NCBI RefSeq assembly: GCF_002920575.1
Contig: NZ_PQSQ01000007.1
Span: forward strand, 62,001-126,000
Origin: Streptomyces sp. Ru73
GTDB taxonomy: Bacteria; Actinomycetota; Actinomycetes; Streptomycetales; Streptomycetaceae
Reading direction: 5' to 3'
Length of the DNA stretch: 64,000 nt
Shown here: positions 40,332 to 48,988 of the stretch, one piece after another
Layout of the letters: each line of letters starts with the position of its first letter
How positions within the stretch are numbered: the first letter of the stretch is position 1
Translations under genes and position numbers: made by a program
The notes under the pieces: generated by a model
What the model saw: the letters and a program-made list of their open reading frames with translations, nothing else
Told to the model about the DNA's origin: nothing
Databases searched by the model: none

Positions 40332-41870
40332 TCACTCGGGGGTGTACGGACCGCCGTCGCCGGTGCCGCTGGAGGTGACGCCGACGGTCCGCGTCTCGCC
40401 GTTGCTGGCGATTTCTATGATGGGAATGGCCTTGTTCTTGGGGCTGCCGTTGTTCTGCAGCGAGATCCAGCCGCTGGCCCCGGGAATCGCGTTGGTGCCG
40501 TTGAGCGTGGTCAGCATCTGCAGCACGGCATCGCGCTTGATCTCCTGGTGGGAGTTCTCCAGGGGAACGGCCTTCCTGATCGTGGTGACGGCGGTGAGGA
40601 CGGCGTCGTACCCCATGATGGCCTGCCCGTCGTCCAGGCTGTCGTCCTTGAACGTCGTGGTGAAGGTGCCGCCCGCCTGGAAGGGCACGATGGCGTTCTT
40701 GACGAAGTACTGCGGCGCCTTCGCCCAGGCCCCGGGGTGGGCGAGCCCGGTGAACAGGAGCTTGATGTTCCCGTTCTGCAGCGCCTGTTTGACGTCGTTG
40801 AAGCCGGCCGACTGCGCGGCCTGTGACACATCGTCACCCGACAGAACGGTGATCTGGTCGGCCTTGCACTGCCGGTTGGCGAGCGGCGCGAGGAAGTCCG
40901 GCAGATCGCGGCCGCGGCCGGCGAAGTAGACGATGCCGGGATGTCCCAGGCACAGATTGGCCATCTGGTTGCTGAAGTAGGTGGCGAGCTGGGACTTGGA
41001 GGAGTCGAACTGCATCGGCTCCGGAGCGACGAGCCGGTCCTTCGGCAGCTCCGCACCGAACCTGGCAGCGAGCGTCTTGGTGTAGAGGTCGTCCTTGTTG
41101 GCGTCCTGGACGATGAGCACCTTGCTCCGGCGGTACTTCTTCGAATCGAGGAACTGTACGGCGGCGGCCGCCTCGTCGGCGTTCGGCGCGGCGACCCGCA
41201 CCAGACCGTCGGACTTCTCCAGCTCGTCGGAGGTGATGACGGAACCGAAGGCCGCGATGTCCAGCCTGCTCAGCTCGGAGATCATCGCCTTGGTGTCCTT
41301 GAGGCTGGTGCCGAGTCCGGCGGCCGCGACGATGCGGTCGGTGTCCCGGCGTGCCTTGACCTGGCCGAGGGTGTAGTCGCGGTGCGCCTTCTCGTCCCCG
41401 GTGTCACCGAGCAGGAGTCTGATCCGGGGAGTGTGACCGTGGCCCCGGCGGTGGTTCACCTCGTACTGAGCGGTGTACGCCCCCTCCAGCTCATGGCGTA
41501 CGGACTCGGGGGTGTTGCTGTCCCCCCTCCCCGGGTCCATGCCCACGAGGTACACGACGCTGACGTAGGGCGTGCCGTCCGGCTCGGCGGCTTCGCGGGC
41601 GACCCACCGGTTCTCCTTCTCGATGCTGCGGGACACCTCGCGCAGGTCCTCGGTGAAGGCAAAGCTGCCGTCGGTGAGACCGACACACCGCGTCCCGCCC
41701 GCGGCCTCGAACTTCTTCACGCCCTCGGCGCAGTCGGTGGGTTCGGGCCGCAGGAAGAACAGGGTGCCCCCGCCGACGAGGAGCAGGGCGGCGATCACGG
41801 CGGCGACGTACCGCCACCGCGGAACGGGGGGAGTGTCGTCGGGCCGGTCCTGTACGTGCGTCGTCGCCAT
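40332..41870 (-). CDS. Membrane-anchored periplasmic-binding-protein-like protein
   Basis: A 512-residue protein. A short cytoplasmic N-terminus leads to one membrane anchor (YVAAVIAALLLVGGGTLFFL, about residues 21-40), then an extracellular domain of the branched-chain amino-acid binding (Peripla_BP_6) type. That domain includes VSVVYLVGMDPG, RIVAAAGLGTSLKDTKAM, VAAPNADEAAAAVQFL, GIVYFAGRGRDLPDFL and AIMGYDAVLTAV. There is no lipobox and no ABC permease or ATPase nearby. The gene follows the NTPase gene by 119 bp on the same strand, so it is probably a ligand sensor working with that NTPase rather than a transporter part. Confidence 0.85.
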   Translation of the reverse strand: MATTHVQDRPDDTPPVPRWRYVAAVIAALLLVGGGTLFFLRPEPTDCAEGVKKFEAAGGTRCVGLTDGSFAFTEDLREVSRSIEKENRWVAREAAEPDGTPYVSVVYLVGMDPGRGDSNTPESVRHELEGAYTAQYEVNHRRGHGHTPRIRLLLGDTGDEKAHRDYTLGQVKARRDTDRIVAAAGLGTSLKDTKAMISELSRLDIAAFGSVITSDELEKSDGLVRVAAPNADEAAAAVQFLDSKKYRRSKVLIVQDANKDDLYTKTLAARFGAELPKDRLVAPEPMQFDSSKSQLATYFSNQMANLCLGHPGIVYFAGRGRDLPDFLAPLANRQCKADQITVLSGDDVSQAAQSAGFNDVKQALQNGNIKLLFTGLAHPGAWAKAPQYFVKNAIVPFQAGGTFTTTFKDDSLDDGQAIMGYDAVLTAVTTIRKAVPLENSHQEIKRDAVLQMLTTLNGTNAIPGASGWISLQNNGSPKNKAIPIIEIASNGETRTVGVTSSGTGDGGPYTPE

Positions 41871-41913
41871 CGTGCTGTCGTCTCCTGTCTCGGCCGGTGG
41901 ACGCTGTCAGGGC

Positions 41914-42011
41914 CGGGGCTCGTACCTCACTGGTCGGGGTCGTGGTCCGTACCTCACGTGGGCAGTGCCGTGGTGCGTACCTCGCGCTGTCACGGCCGTG
42001 GTTCGTACCGC
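41914..42011 (-). repeat. About 28-bp degenerate tandem repeats at the NTPase 3' end
   Basis: The core CGTACCTC or CGTACCGC recurs at 41921, 41948, 41976 and 42004 with a 27-28 base period, in the setting GTGGTNCGTACC. The rightmost unit encodes the NTPase C-terminus (RYEPRP, stop); the others lie beyond the stop in the gap before the sensor gene. Confidence 0.65.
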
Positions 42012-44107
42012 TCGGCCTCTCTGAGGAGCCCGGCGGCACCGCTGTGAGGCAGGGCGGCAAGTGTGTGGAACATGGCTGCGATGGTGGAGTTGAGTTCGGG
42101 AGTGGTGTGCGCCACGCGGTTGCGCGGATCGGCGGCCAGCCACAGGGCGGTCACGAGCATGGTCAGCGCCCAGTGCGTGACGAAGGCTTCGGGCGCCAGG
42201 TCCCTGGCCAGTTCGCGGACCCGGCCGGAGGGCGAGGAGTCCCGCTCTCCGCCCTGCCGCGGGGCCACCGGGAGGAGCATGGGCGCGGCGGTGATGGCGT
42301 ACAGCTCGTACAGCCACTCGTCGGTGCTGGGCAGCCGCGTGAACTGCGCGGCGAGGTGGGCGACCACCTGATCCAGGTCGTTGAGGGCCAGCGAGTGGTA
42401 GAGGGCGTCGAGCCGGTGCCGCCGGTTCTGCGGTTCGCGCCGGTGCCAGTCGCGCAGGGCCGTGTGGATGGTGACCCAGCCCGAGGGGCCCTCCGGGTCG
42501 TGCCGGGCCAGCGCCTGGAGCAGTACGAGCCGCAGCCACGGATGGAGCACACCGGTCGGCTCGCTCTCCTCCGGGGCCCGGCAGTGCTCCAGGTAACCAC
42601 TGCCCTGGCCGCCTCGGGTGTTGGCGTCCTCGGGGACCGGCGGAACCAGCCAGAGCCGGGCGTCGATGTCCCTGCGCAGCGTGTCCTTGGTGAGCTGGTC
42701 GTACTCCTCCAGGAGTCCGGCGTCCACGGCGGAGTCGAAGGTGCGCCCGGCGGAGCAGACCACGAGCGCCGCCCGCTGACCCTCGGTCAGATCGCACAGC
42801 AGGTACTGGCGGGCCGCCTCGTCCAGCGCCGCGTGCTCCCCCGCATCCGCCGAACTCCCCGTGCCGCTGCCCGCGGTTGTGCCGTCCGCGCGGGGGAGCG
42901 GTGGAGAGTGCTCGAGGATGTGGCGCAGCTCGGCGGCCCCGCCACCGCGCTCGACCACGATCGCGTACGTGGTGTCCAGCAGGCACCGCGCGCTCCAGGG
43001 ATGCCCGTAGGAGAGACGGTGGATCAGCGGTGTCGCGTGGACCACGGCGGACGCCGCCTGCTCGGCCAGCGTGGCGACCTCGGGCTCGGTGAGGTCACGC
43101 AGCTGGACCGGATACCACCGCCACTTGGTGGTCGACGCGGGACGCGGAATGCTCTCCTGCCAGTCGGCGTACGAGGCCTGTTCCGGGGTGCGGATGCGCA
43201 GCTCGGCCGGGGAGCCCGGCGCGTACGGGGCGGGCACGCTGAGCGCGTTGGCCGCGGTCGCGACGACGAGCAGCGGATCGCCTTCCACGCCCGACGACGC
43301 GTTCACCTCACGGATGCGTACCAGCAGGTCGAGGAAGGTACGGCCCTGCGGCGCATCGATGTTGTCCAGCAGCACGACACACTCCTTGTCGCGCTGATGC
43401 CGGGCGTAGTGATCACGCAGATCCGCCAGGAACGCACCGCACAGCAGCCGGTCGACCTCCGCCACGTCCGCCGGCGCCTCGCTCCCGGCCAGCTCGTTGA
43501 GCTTCATGAGCGCGTCGACCGGCCGGTTCGGGCTGTCGTTGTACCAGGTCAGCCCGGTACGCCACATCACGGTGACGGGCAGCTTGGGCAGGCTGAACTG
43601 GACGAGCTTCAGCACGAGGTCGAGGCCGGGCAGCTGCACCACGTTCAGGTCCTGCAGGAGCCCGACCCCCTCGATGACCCCGTTGGCCCTCTCGTAGACC
43701 TCGGTGCTCTCCTTCGCCTGCCGCAGGGCCCGCTTCAGCTCGGCCCGTGCGCGCCGCGCGTCCGCGCTGTCGAGCGTGAGGCCGGCGCGCACCACGAGCA
43801 GCCCGAGCGCCAGCCGGGGGAAGTGGACGGCGGGCTGGCGGGGCAGGCGGTAGGACAGGCCGAGGGCGAGCCGGGCCGCGACCTCATGCGGCCGCTTGGG
43901 CACGGCCGAGGCGAAGTCGTAGAAGGCATTGGGCCTGTTGGAGGCCAGATACCCCAGCCACCGCAGCGTGGTCGTCTTGCCGCTGCCCCGCCTGCCGAGC
44001 AGCGTGAGGACGGGCAGCTCCCGGTCACCCTGCCCGCGCGCCCGGCACTCGTTGAACAGACGGACGATGTCCTTGACGCCCTGCGGGCGTTCCGTCGGCA
44101 CGGCCAA
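41990..44107 (-). CDS. P-loop NTPase, STAND-like, paired with the sensor protein
   Basis: A 705-residue cytoplasmic protein. The Walker A motif is LLGRRGSGKTTTL near residue 36, and the probable Walker B is CVVLLDNID near residue 247. An arginine-rich sensor region follows, then an all-helical half (about 350-705) with WSARCLLDTTYAIV and LTEGQRAALVV. It matches no ABC or AAA+ subtype I can name. The large helical C-terminus suggests a STAND-type signalling ATPase. The TTG start at 44107 is inferred from GGGGGAGGG 9-10 bases upstream. It pairs with the membrane-anchored binding protein downstream. Confidence 0.75.
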   Translation of the reverse strand: MAVPTERPQGVKDIVRLFNECRARGQGDRELPVLTLLGRRGSGKTTTLRWLGYLASNRPNAFYDFASAVPKRPHEVAARLALGLSYRLPRQPAVHFPRLALGLLVVRAGLTLDSADARRARAELKRALRQAKESTEVYERANGVIEGVGLLQDLNVVQLPGLDLVLKLVQFSLPKLPVTVMWRTGLTWYNDSPNRPVDALMKLNELAGSEAPADVAEVDRLLCGAFLADLRDHYARHQRDKECVVLLDNIDAPQGRTFLDLLVRIREVNASSGVEGDPLLVVATAANALSVPAPYAPGSPAELRIRTPEQASYADWQESIPRPASTTKWRWYPVQLRDLTEPEVATLAEQAASAVVHATPLIHRLSYGHPWSARCLLDTTYAIVVERGGGAAELRHILEHSPPLPRADGTTAGSGTGSSADAGEHAALDEAARQYLLCDLTEGQRAALVVCSAGRTFDSAVDAGLLEEYDQLTKDTLRRDIDARLWLVPPVPEDANTRGGQGSGYLEHCRAPEESEPTGVLHPWLRLVLLQALARHDPEGPSGWVTIHTALRDWHRREPQNRRHRLDALYHSLALNDLDQVVAHLAAQFTRLPSTDEWLYELYAITAAPMLLPVAPRQGGERDSSPSGRVRELARDLAPEAFVTHWALTMLVTALWLAADPRNRVAHTTPELNSTIAAMFHTLAALPHSGAAGLLREAERYEPRP

Positions 44108-44729
44108 TCTGTCACCCTCCCCCTAGTGCCCGAAACCAGCCCCACCGCCCCGCGCCCGCCCCGCCTCCCCACCACGCGCCCCGGCCTCGCCCTTCACCCA
44201 CGCACTCCTGACATAATCCCACGAAGTCCTGGGGCGGGAGAGGTACTTGGGGTCCTTTTTATCGGCTGCTGGGTCAGTGGGCTGTTGCCGACCGGCCGGG
44301 CATGAGGGCGGCTCGGGGCTGGGCGGTTCGCTCAGGCTGGGCCGATGGCCGCTCTGCATCCCCCTCACAGCCGGGGGAGCGACGCGACGCCACGTGGTGC
44401 GTGCCACGAGATAGCCGGTTCCCGCCGTGGCACGACACGGATAGAGGGCCGCGGTCAAGCACCCGCGCCACGTGCCGCGGTCCGCAGGTAGGACTCCTCG
44501 CCTCTCATGAGTCCTGCCCGGCCTCCTCGTCACCATCAGCAAACCACCCCACAGGCAGCCTGTCGGAAAGACGCGGTTGCAGCCCTGCGCGAAGACCGAC
44601 CTCCAGTGCCCGTTAGGTGTCCGACATCTGGTCTGCGGCGGAATGATCACGACATAGTCACACCTCTACCCATCGCTCCGTCCGGCTCGTACGGTTACTC
44701 CCTCATCTGGTGTGTTCCGTGGGGGGATC
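44108..44729. other. Intergenic region without a supported gene
   Basis: About 620 bases lie between the divergent NTPase and lipoprotein genes. Open frames here are Arg/Pro-rich and lack ribosome-binding sites. An A/T-rich patch near 44210-44265 (on the minus strand GATAAAAAGGACC and GGGATTATGTC) is a likely promoter for the NTPase gene. Nothing else is recognised. Confidence 0.5.
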
Positions 44730-45194
44730 ATGCGTATAAGATTTGCTGCCGTCGGTGTGGCGGCCGGGGTGTTCGTACTGACCGGCTGCATGCTGCCGAG
44801 CACATCCGGCTCCCGGTACACGGCGCACAGGGCCACGCCGTCCCACTCCGCTACGCCGAGCACCGAGGCACCTTCGCCCTCGGCCACGCCGGAGCCTTCC
44901 GCGACCGAGGCCGGTGCTGAGGGGGACGTGAAGATCGACTCATGTGCGGTCGATCCGCTGACCGGGTGGCCGGCCGCGAAGGTGACGATCACGAACCGCA
45001 CCGACCAGGAGTCGAACTACATGGCCACCATTGAGTTCGTCGAGGCGGACGGTACGCGGGTCGGTACGGGGCTGGCCGCGGAGAACAACCTCAAGGCGGG
45101 GCAGAAGGCGCGGACGACAGCCCAAGGTCTGCAGAAGGCCGGCACGGGCATGCGGTGCAAGATCGCATCGGTGACGCGCTACCCGTCGCCCTGA
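44730..45194 (+). CDS. Small secreted lipoprotein
   Basis: A 154-residue lipoprotein: signal peptide with lipobox LTGC (MRIRFAAVGVAAGVFVLTGC), a Ser/Thr/Pro-rich spacer (ATPSHSATPSTEAPSP), then a beta-sandwich-like domain of about 90 residues. That domain (VTITNRTDQESNYMATIEFVEADGTRVGTG) resembles FxLYD/DUF4352-type domains seen in actinobacterial lipoproteins. GGGGGGATC precedes the ATG. Two cysteines (DSCAV, MRCKI) may pair. The function is unknown. Confidence 0.82.
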   Translation: MRIRFAAVGVAAGVFVLTGCMLPSTSGSRYTAHRATPSHSATPSTEAPSPSATPEPSATEAGAEGDVKIDSCAVDPLTGWPAAKVTITNRTDQESNYMATIEFVEADGTRVGTGLAAENNLKAGQKARTTAQGLQKAGTGMRCKIASVTRYPSP

Positions 45195-45208
45195 GACAGG
45201 GGTAAAGC

Positions 45209-45574
45209 GTGGACGCAGCGCCGCTGAGACATGTGGACGCTCTCTGGGCGGCCGCCCGCTCGATCGAAGTGGCCCCTCGGCACCATGAGGCGAGCGGCCG
45301 GTCGGTCATGGTGGGGAGCGCTGAGGAGATCGCCGAGGTGGCCGGTCTCCTGGAGGTCGATCTCACGGCCGCCCCCCTCACCTGCATGTGCCCCGGCGAT
45401 GTGAGCTTCACGGTGCGAGGTGAACGAGGTGCGGTCTTGGGCGTCCTGACACATCACGCGGGCGGCGGGCTGGATTGGAGTCGCTGGTCCGGCCAGCTCC
45501 CGCTCCTGCGGCTGGGAGAGCTGACCGCCTGGTTGACCGAGCGTGACGTGGTCGTTCCGAACCCGCGGCAGTAG
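45209..45574 (+). CDS. Hypothetical protein
   Basis: A 121-residue soluble protein with no family I recognise. It has a GTG start with AGGGGT upstream, 14 bp after the lipoprotein stop, so the two may be cotranscribed. Visible features are two Cys in TCMCPGD, a beta-rich centre (VSFTVRGERGAVLGVLTHHAGG), a Trp cluster (DWSRWSGQL) and a terminal helix. It looks like a compact alpha+beta protein. Confidence 0.6.
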   Translation: MDAAPLRHVDALWAAARSIEVAPRHHEASGRSVMVGSAEEIAEVAGLLEVDLTAAPLTCMCPGDVSFTVRGERGAVLGVLTHHAGGGLDWSRWSGQLPLLRLGELTAWLTERDVVVPNPRQ

Positions 45575-45626
45575 CCCCAGCGCGCGCTGATCACAGAACC
45601 GCGTAACCGGGGCTCTGCGGGGCTAC
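45571..45626 (+). terminator. Possible terminator with a long loop
   Basis: GTAGCCCC (45571-45578, overlapping the stop codon) pairs perfectly with GGGGCTAC (45619-45626), with a 40-base loop that can hold inner pairs. The 361 bases between this gene and the ankyrin gene hold no other supported feature. Confidence 0.35.
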
Positions 45627-45935
45627 GCCCCAAAGGCCGGTGTCAGCGGCCAGGTACAAGCGGCATCTTGTCGCAGAGATCACCGCTCGGGCTCCTCCAC
45701 GACGCAGGTCCGGGTGAGGATGCGGACGGCATAGTTTCGACCCGAGCCCAGGCCCCGCTGGGCGGACGCTGCGTGCGTGCACTCCCGTCGTCTTGTACGC
45801 CGGGCCATAAATTCCTTCCGACTCTGCTGCACTGGCTGCGACTGGGCCTGCCGGATGGCACGGCTCCCGTCGCCCGGTGTTTCCGGCGCTGCCGGACCGC
45901 CGTGGTGTCGCGGCCAAGGCGGCTAGCGTGTATGA

Positions 45936-46595
45936 ATGATCAGCATGGAATGGGATGGCCTCACCGACCGCGAGCGCTTCGGCGAGTGGTACCGGGAGAA
46001 GCGGGACCGTTTCTCGGACATGGCCAGGGACGCCGACTGGGACGGCCTTTTCGAGGAGTTGGAGAGGCAACCGGGATGGGTCAACCTCCCCCGGCCCGGG
46101 AACCGTACCGGCTTTGCCCCGCTGCACCAGGCGGCCTGGCATGGCGCGGATTTCGCCGTCGTCTCCCGGCTGATCGCGCACGGTGCCTGGCGTACGCAGC
46201 GCACCCGGGACGGGCGGCGCGCGGTGGACATCGCACGGGCGGAGGGGCACACGCATTTGCTGGATCTCTTGGAGCCGGTCGTGGTGCGGCGGCTTCCCTC
46301 TCCTGCACAGGCACTGGAGCATCACTTCCATGCACTGTTGCGGGAGCGGACCGGCCGCTGCTTCGAGGAGATCGAGCACCTGTTGCCGCCGCTCGAGCCG
46401 TTGACGGAGGGGCTGAATATGAAGATCTTCTTCCCTGTGGTCGGCATGATGGGCGGCTTCACCTACGGCATCGAGGGGGAAGTGGTGCATGTGCACGGCC
46501 ACTCGCGGATGGACGCGGACGACGGGGACCACTACCGCGTGACTCCCGAGGGCTGGTTCAGAATCGAGCACAAGCGCGTGCCGCCATCCCCGTGA
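45936..46595 (+). CDS. Ankyrin-repeat protein
   Basis: A 219-residue soluble protein. After a charged N-terminus (RERFGEWYREKRDRFSD) it has two ankyrin-like units at about residues 60-115: GFAPLHQAAWHGADFAVVSRLIAHGA and RRAVDIARAEGHTHLLDLL. The C-terminal 90 residues are beta-rich (MKIFFPVVGMMGGFTYGIEGEVVHVHGH) with no known match. The start is uncertain (ATG 45936 or 45945; neither has a ribosome-binding site). It is probably a protein-protein interaction module. Confidence 0.75.
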   Translation: MISMEWDGLTDRERFGEWYREKRDRFSDMARDADWDGLFEELERQPGWVNLPRPGNRTGFAPLHQAAWHGADFAVVSRLIAHGAWRTQRTRDGRRAVDIARAEGHTHLLDLLEPVVVRRLPSPAQALEHHFHALLRERTGRCFEEIEHLLPPLEPLTEGLNMKIFFPVVGMMGGFTYGIEGEVVHVHGHSRMDADDGDHYRVTPEGWFRIEHKRVPPSP

Positions 46596-46833
46596 ACCAG
46601 CCTGTAAGTGCGTTGCAGGCGGCGAGGGGCAACGGACCGGCGACCGGGCACCGCGGCCCTGTGTCTGCCCGAAGACACCACCAGGTATGACCCAGGAGGG
46701 GAGCAGGGTGATGTCGCGGCGCGCACGTCGAAGTCCCATGTGAAGCGTGCGCAGGCCCTCGGGCGAAGGCCCTGGCCGGCCACCAGCGGCATTGCGGTGG
46801 TGAACCGGCCTACGAACGTGGGCCCGCCCCGCC

Positions 46834-47502
46834 CTACCCCCCGAACAGCATCCGCAGCGCCACGTCCCGGTAGTGCCGTACGTGGCTCAATGAGGCGGCG
46901 GCTGCGGCCTCGGCGTCGTGTGCGGCGATGGCCTCGTGGAGCTGGCGGTGCTCTTCCCACAGGGTGCCCGGCTCGTCGATCTGCTGGAAGAGCCAGCGCA
47001 GCCGGCCCTCCAGGGGTTCCACGGTGGTGGCCAGCAGCTCGTTGTCGGCGAGTTCCATGATCTGGTGGTGGAAGGCGGCGTTGGCGCGCGAGATGCGTTC
47101 CGGTTTGCCGGAGAGGGTGGCGCGGCGGGCGTTCTCCAGCAGGCGGGCCAGCGTGGCGAGCCCGTCGGCGTCGGCGCGTTCGGCGGCTCGCCGGACGGCC
47201 AGGACCTCCAGCGCCTCGCGCAGGTCGAAGAGGTTCTCCACGTCCTTGCGGTCATGGCTCTTGACGACGATGCGGCGCGGCGAGGCGGCGGTGAGGAAAC
47301 CCTCGCTGAGCAGGATGCGGATGGCCTCGCGCACCGGCACCCGGGAGACGCCGAACTCCTCGGCCAGGTCCCGTTCGACGAGCCGGTCGCCCGGTGCCAG
47401 GCGCCCGGTGATGATGCGGTCGCGCAGGTCCTCGCAGACCTGATCGCGCAACCATGCCGTCCCCGTGAGAGAGGCGGCGGGTTGCGTGGTGTTCCGGCTC
47501 AT
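46834..47502 (-). CDS. GntR/FCD-family regulator
   Basis: A 222-residue GntR protein of the FCD class: winged helix (DRLVERDLAEEFGVSRVPVREAIRIL), then the helical FCD domain (LFDLREALEVLAVRRAAER; NAAFHHQIMELADN; HRQLHEAIAAHDAEAA) with the expected His ligands. AGGAGG precedes the ATG. It is divergent from the MFS-racemase-imidase operon and is probably its repressor through two GGTATRCC sites. Confidence 0.92.
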   Translation of the reverse strand: MSRNTTQPAASLTGTAWLRDQVCEDLRDRIITGRLAPGDRLVERDLAEEFGVSRVPVREAIRILLSEGFLTAASPRRIVVKSHDRKDVENLFDLREALEVLAVRRAAERADADGLATLARLLENARRATLSGKPERISRANAAFHHQIMELADNELLATTVEPLEGRLRWLFQQIDEPGTLWEEHRQLHEAIAAHDAEAAAAASLSHVRHYRDVALRMLFGG

Positions 47503-47526
47503 GAGCCCCTCCTAAGTCCTCATTAC

Positions 47527-47580
47527 GGTATACCAAACCCTTGACGGCCCTCTGAGGCGTCCCCATCATTTGGTATGCCA
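47527..47580. promoter_or_regulatory. Divergent promoter with two GntR-type sites
   Basis: GGTATACC (47527-47534) and TGGTATGCCA (47571-47580) are near-identical palindromes 44 bases apart, of the length and A/T core used by FadR-type GntR proteins. A -35-like TTGACG (47541-47546) lies between them for the rightward operon. Confidence 0.6.
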
Positions 47581-47659
47581 TAGCGCGGAACGCCGAGGTC
47601 GTGCGCGTGGTGAAGCTACCTGAACTGCTGTACCCCGCCATGCCGAATCGAGGGTCACC

Positions 47660-48988
47660 ATGAGTTCACCCGCGGCCGGACGGGCCGCCGTTTCCCCCGG
47701 CAGAGAGACCCGCGAAGGCCGGCCCAGCCGGGTCCGCTGGAAGATGTTCCTGCTCCTCCTCGGGGTCGTCGCACTCAACTACATCGACCGCGGTTCGGTC
47801 TCCGTCGCCCTGCCCCTCATCACCGATGACCTGGGGCTGAGCAAGGAAACCACCGGTTTCGTGCTGAGCGCGTTCTTCTGGACGTACGCCCTGATGCAGA
47901 TCCCCGCCGGCTGGCTCATCGACCGGTTCGGCCCGCGCGTCATGGCCTCCGGCGCCTGCGTCGGCTGGGGCCTCGCCCAGGCCGCCACCGCCGCCTCCAC
48001 CGGGGCGGGCTCGCTGCTCGGCTACCGGCTGCTGCTCGGCGTCGTGGAAGCACCGGTGATGCCCGCGGGCGGCAAGCTCAACGCCCAGTGGCTGCCCGCC
48101 AAGGAGCGCGGCCGCGGCGCCGTGCTCCTGGACGGCGGCGCCCCGCTCGGCGCTGCCCTCGGCGGCATCATCATCTCCGCCCTCATCGCCTGGACCGGCA
48201 GCTGGCGGATCAGTTTCGTCATCGCGGGCGTCGCCACCGTGGCTGTGGGCCTCCTCGCCCACTGGTACATCCGCAACACCCCGCGCGCCCACCCCGGCGT
48301 CAATGAGGCGGAAGCCGCGTACATCGAGCGCGCACACGCCGAGGAGGACGCCGAGGCGCCCGGCAGCGACGAACGCGCCGGTCTGCGTCCCTACCTCAAG
48401 CACCGCTCGTTCTGGGCGATGTGCCTGGGCTGGATGGGCTTCAACGGCGTCTTCTACGGCCTGCTCACCTGGGGCCCGCTCTATCTCTCCGAATCCAAGG
48501 GCTTCGACATCAAGACCATCGGCTGGTCGACCCTGGCCATCTTCGGCTCGGGCTTCGCCGGCGAACTCATCGGCGGCTGGCTCGCCGACCACTGGCGGTC
48601 CAGGGGCGCGGGCGCCAACAAGGTCATGCGTACGCTCATGGGGGTCGCCGGAGCCGCGGTCGTCGCCGGACTGCTCGGTGTGGTACTCGTCCCCGACGCC
48701 CTGACCGCCGTACTCCTGCTGTCCGGTGTGTTGTTCTTCCTCCGCTGGGCGGGCCTCTTCTGGTCGCTGCCGTCCATCCTCGGCGGGCGCGCCAACGCCG
48801 GCGTCGTGGGCGGTGCCATGAACCTCGCCGGAAACATCGCGGGCATCGTCACCCCCATCGCCGTCGGCTTCATCGTCGGCGGCACCGGCTCCTACACCTG
48901 GGCGCTCCTCTACTTCGTCGGCGCCGGAGTCCTCTTCACCGCCTCGTCCCTCGCCCTCGACTACAGCAGGAGGCCGGCCGTCCGATGA
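47660..48988 (+). CDS. MFS transporter, anion:cation symporter (ACS) type
   Basis: A 442-residue MFS protein. ACS-type marks are LNYIDRGSVSVALPLI, the IDRFGPRVM loop, GVVEAPVMPAGGKLNAQWLP and ELIGGWLADH. The family imports sugar acids, phthalate and related organic anions. It is the first gene of the operon; the stop overlaps the start of the racemase-fold gene by ATGA. Confidence 0.92.
   Translation: MSSPAAGRAAVSPGRETREGRPSRVRWKMFLLLLGVVALNYIDRGSVSVALPLITDDLGLSKETTGFVLSAFFWTYALMQIPAGWLIDRFGPRVMASGACVGWGLAQAATAASTGAGSLLGYRLLLGVVEAPVMPAGGKLNAQWLPAKERGRGAVLLDGGAPLGAALGGIIISALIAWTGSWRISFVIAGVATVAVGLLAHWYIRNTPRAHPGVNEAEAAYIERAHAEEDAEAPGSDERAGLRPYLKHRSFWAMCLGWMGFNGVFYGLLTWGPLYLSESKGFDIKTIGWSTLAIFGSGFAGELIGGWLADHWRSRGAGANKVMRTLMGVAGAAVVAGLLGVVLVPDALTAVLLLSGVLFFLRWAGLFWSLPSILGGRANAGVVGGAMNLAGNIAGIVTPIAVGFIVGGTGSYTWALLYFVGAGVLFTASSLALDYSRRPAVR

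Noticed and set aside
40332-41870. Amino-acid ABC importer
   Set aside because: Only a binding-protein-like domain is present, with a membrane anchor and no lipobox, permease or ATPase next to it.
44123-44650. 175-codon minus-strand frame upstream of the NTPase
   Set aside because: Low-complexity and without a good start; it ends before the NTPase start. Probably promoter and leader DNA.
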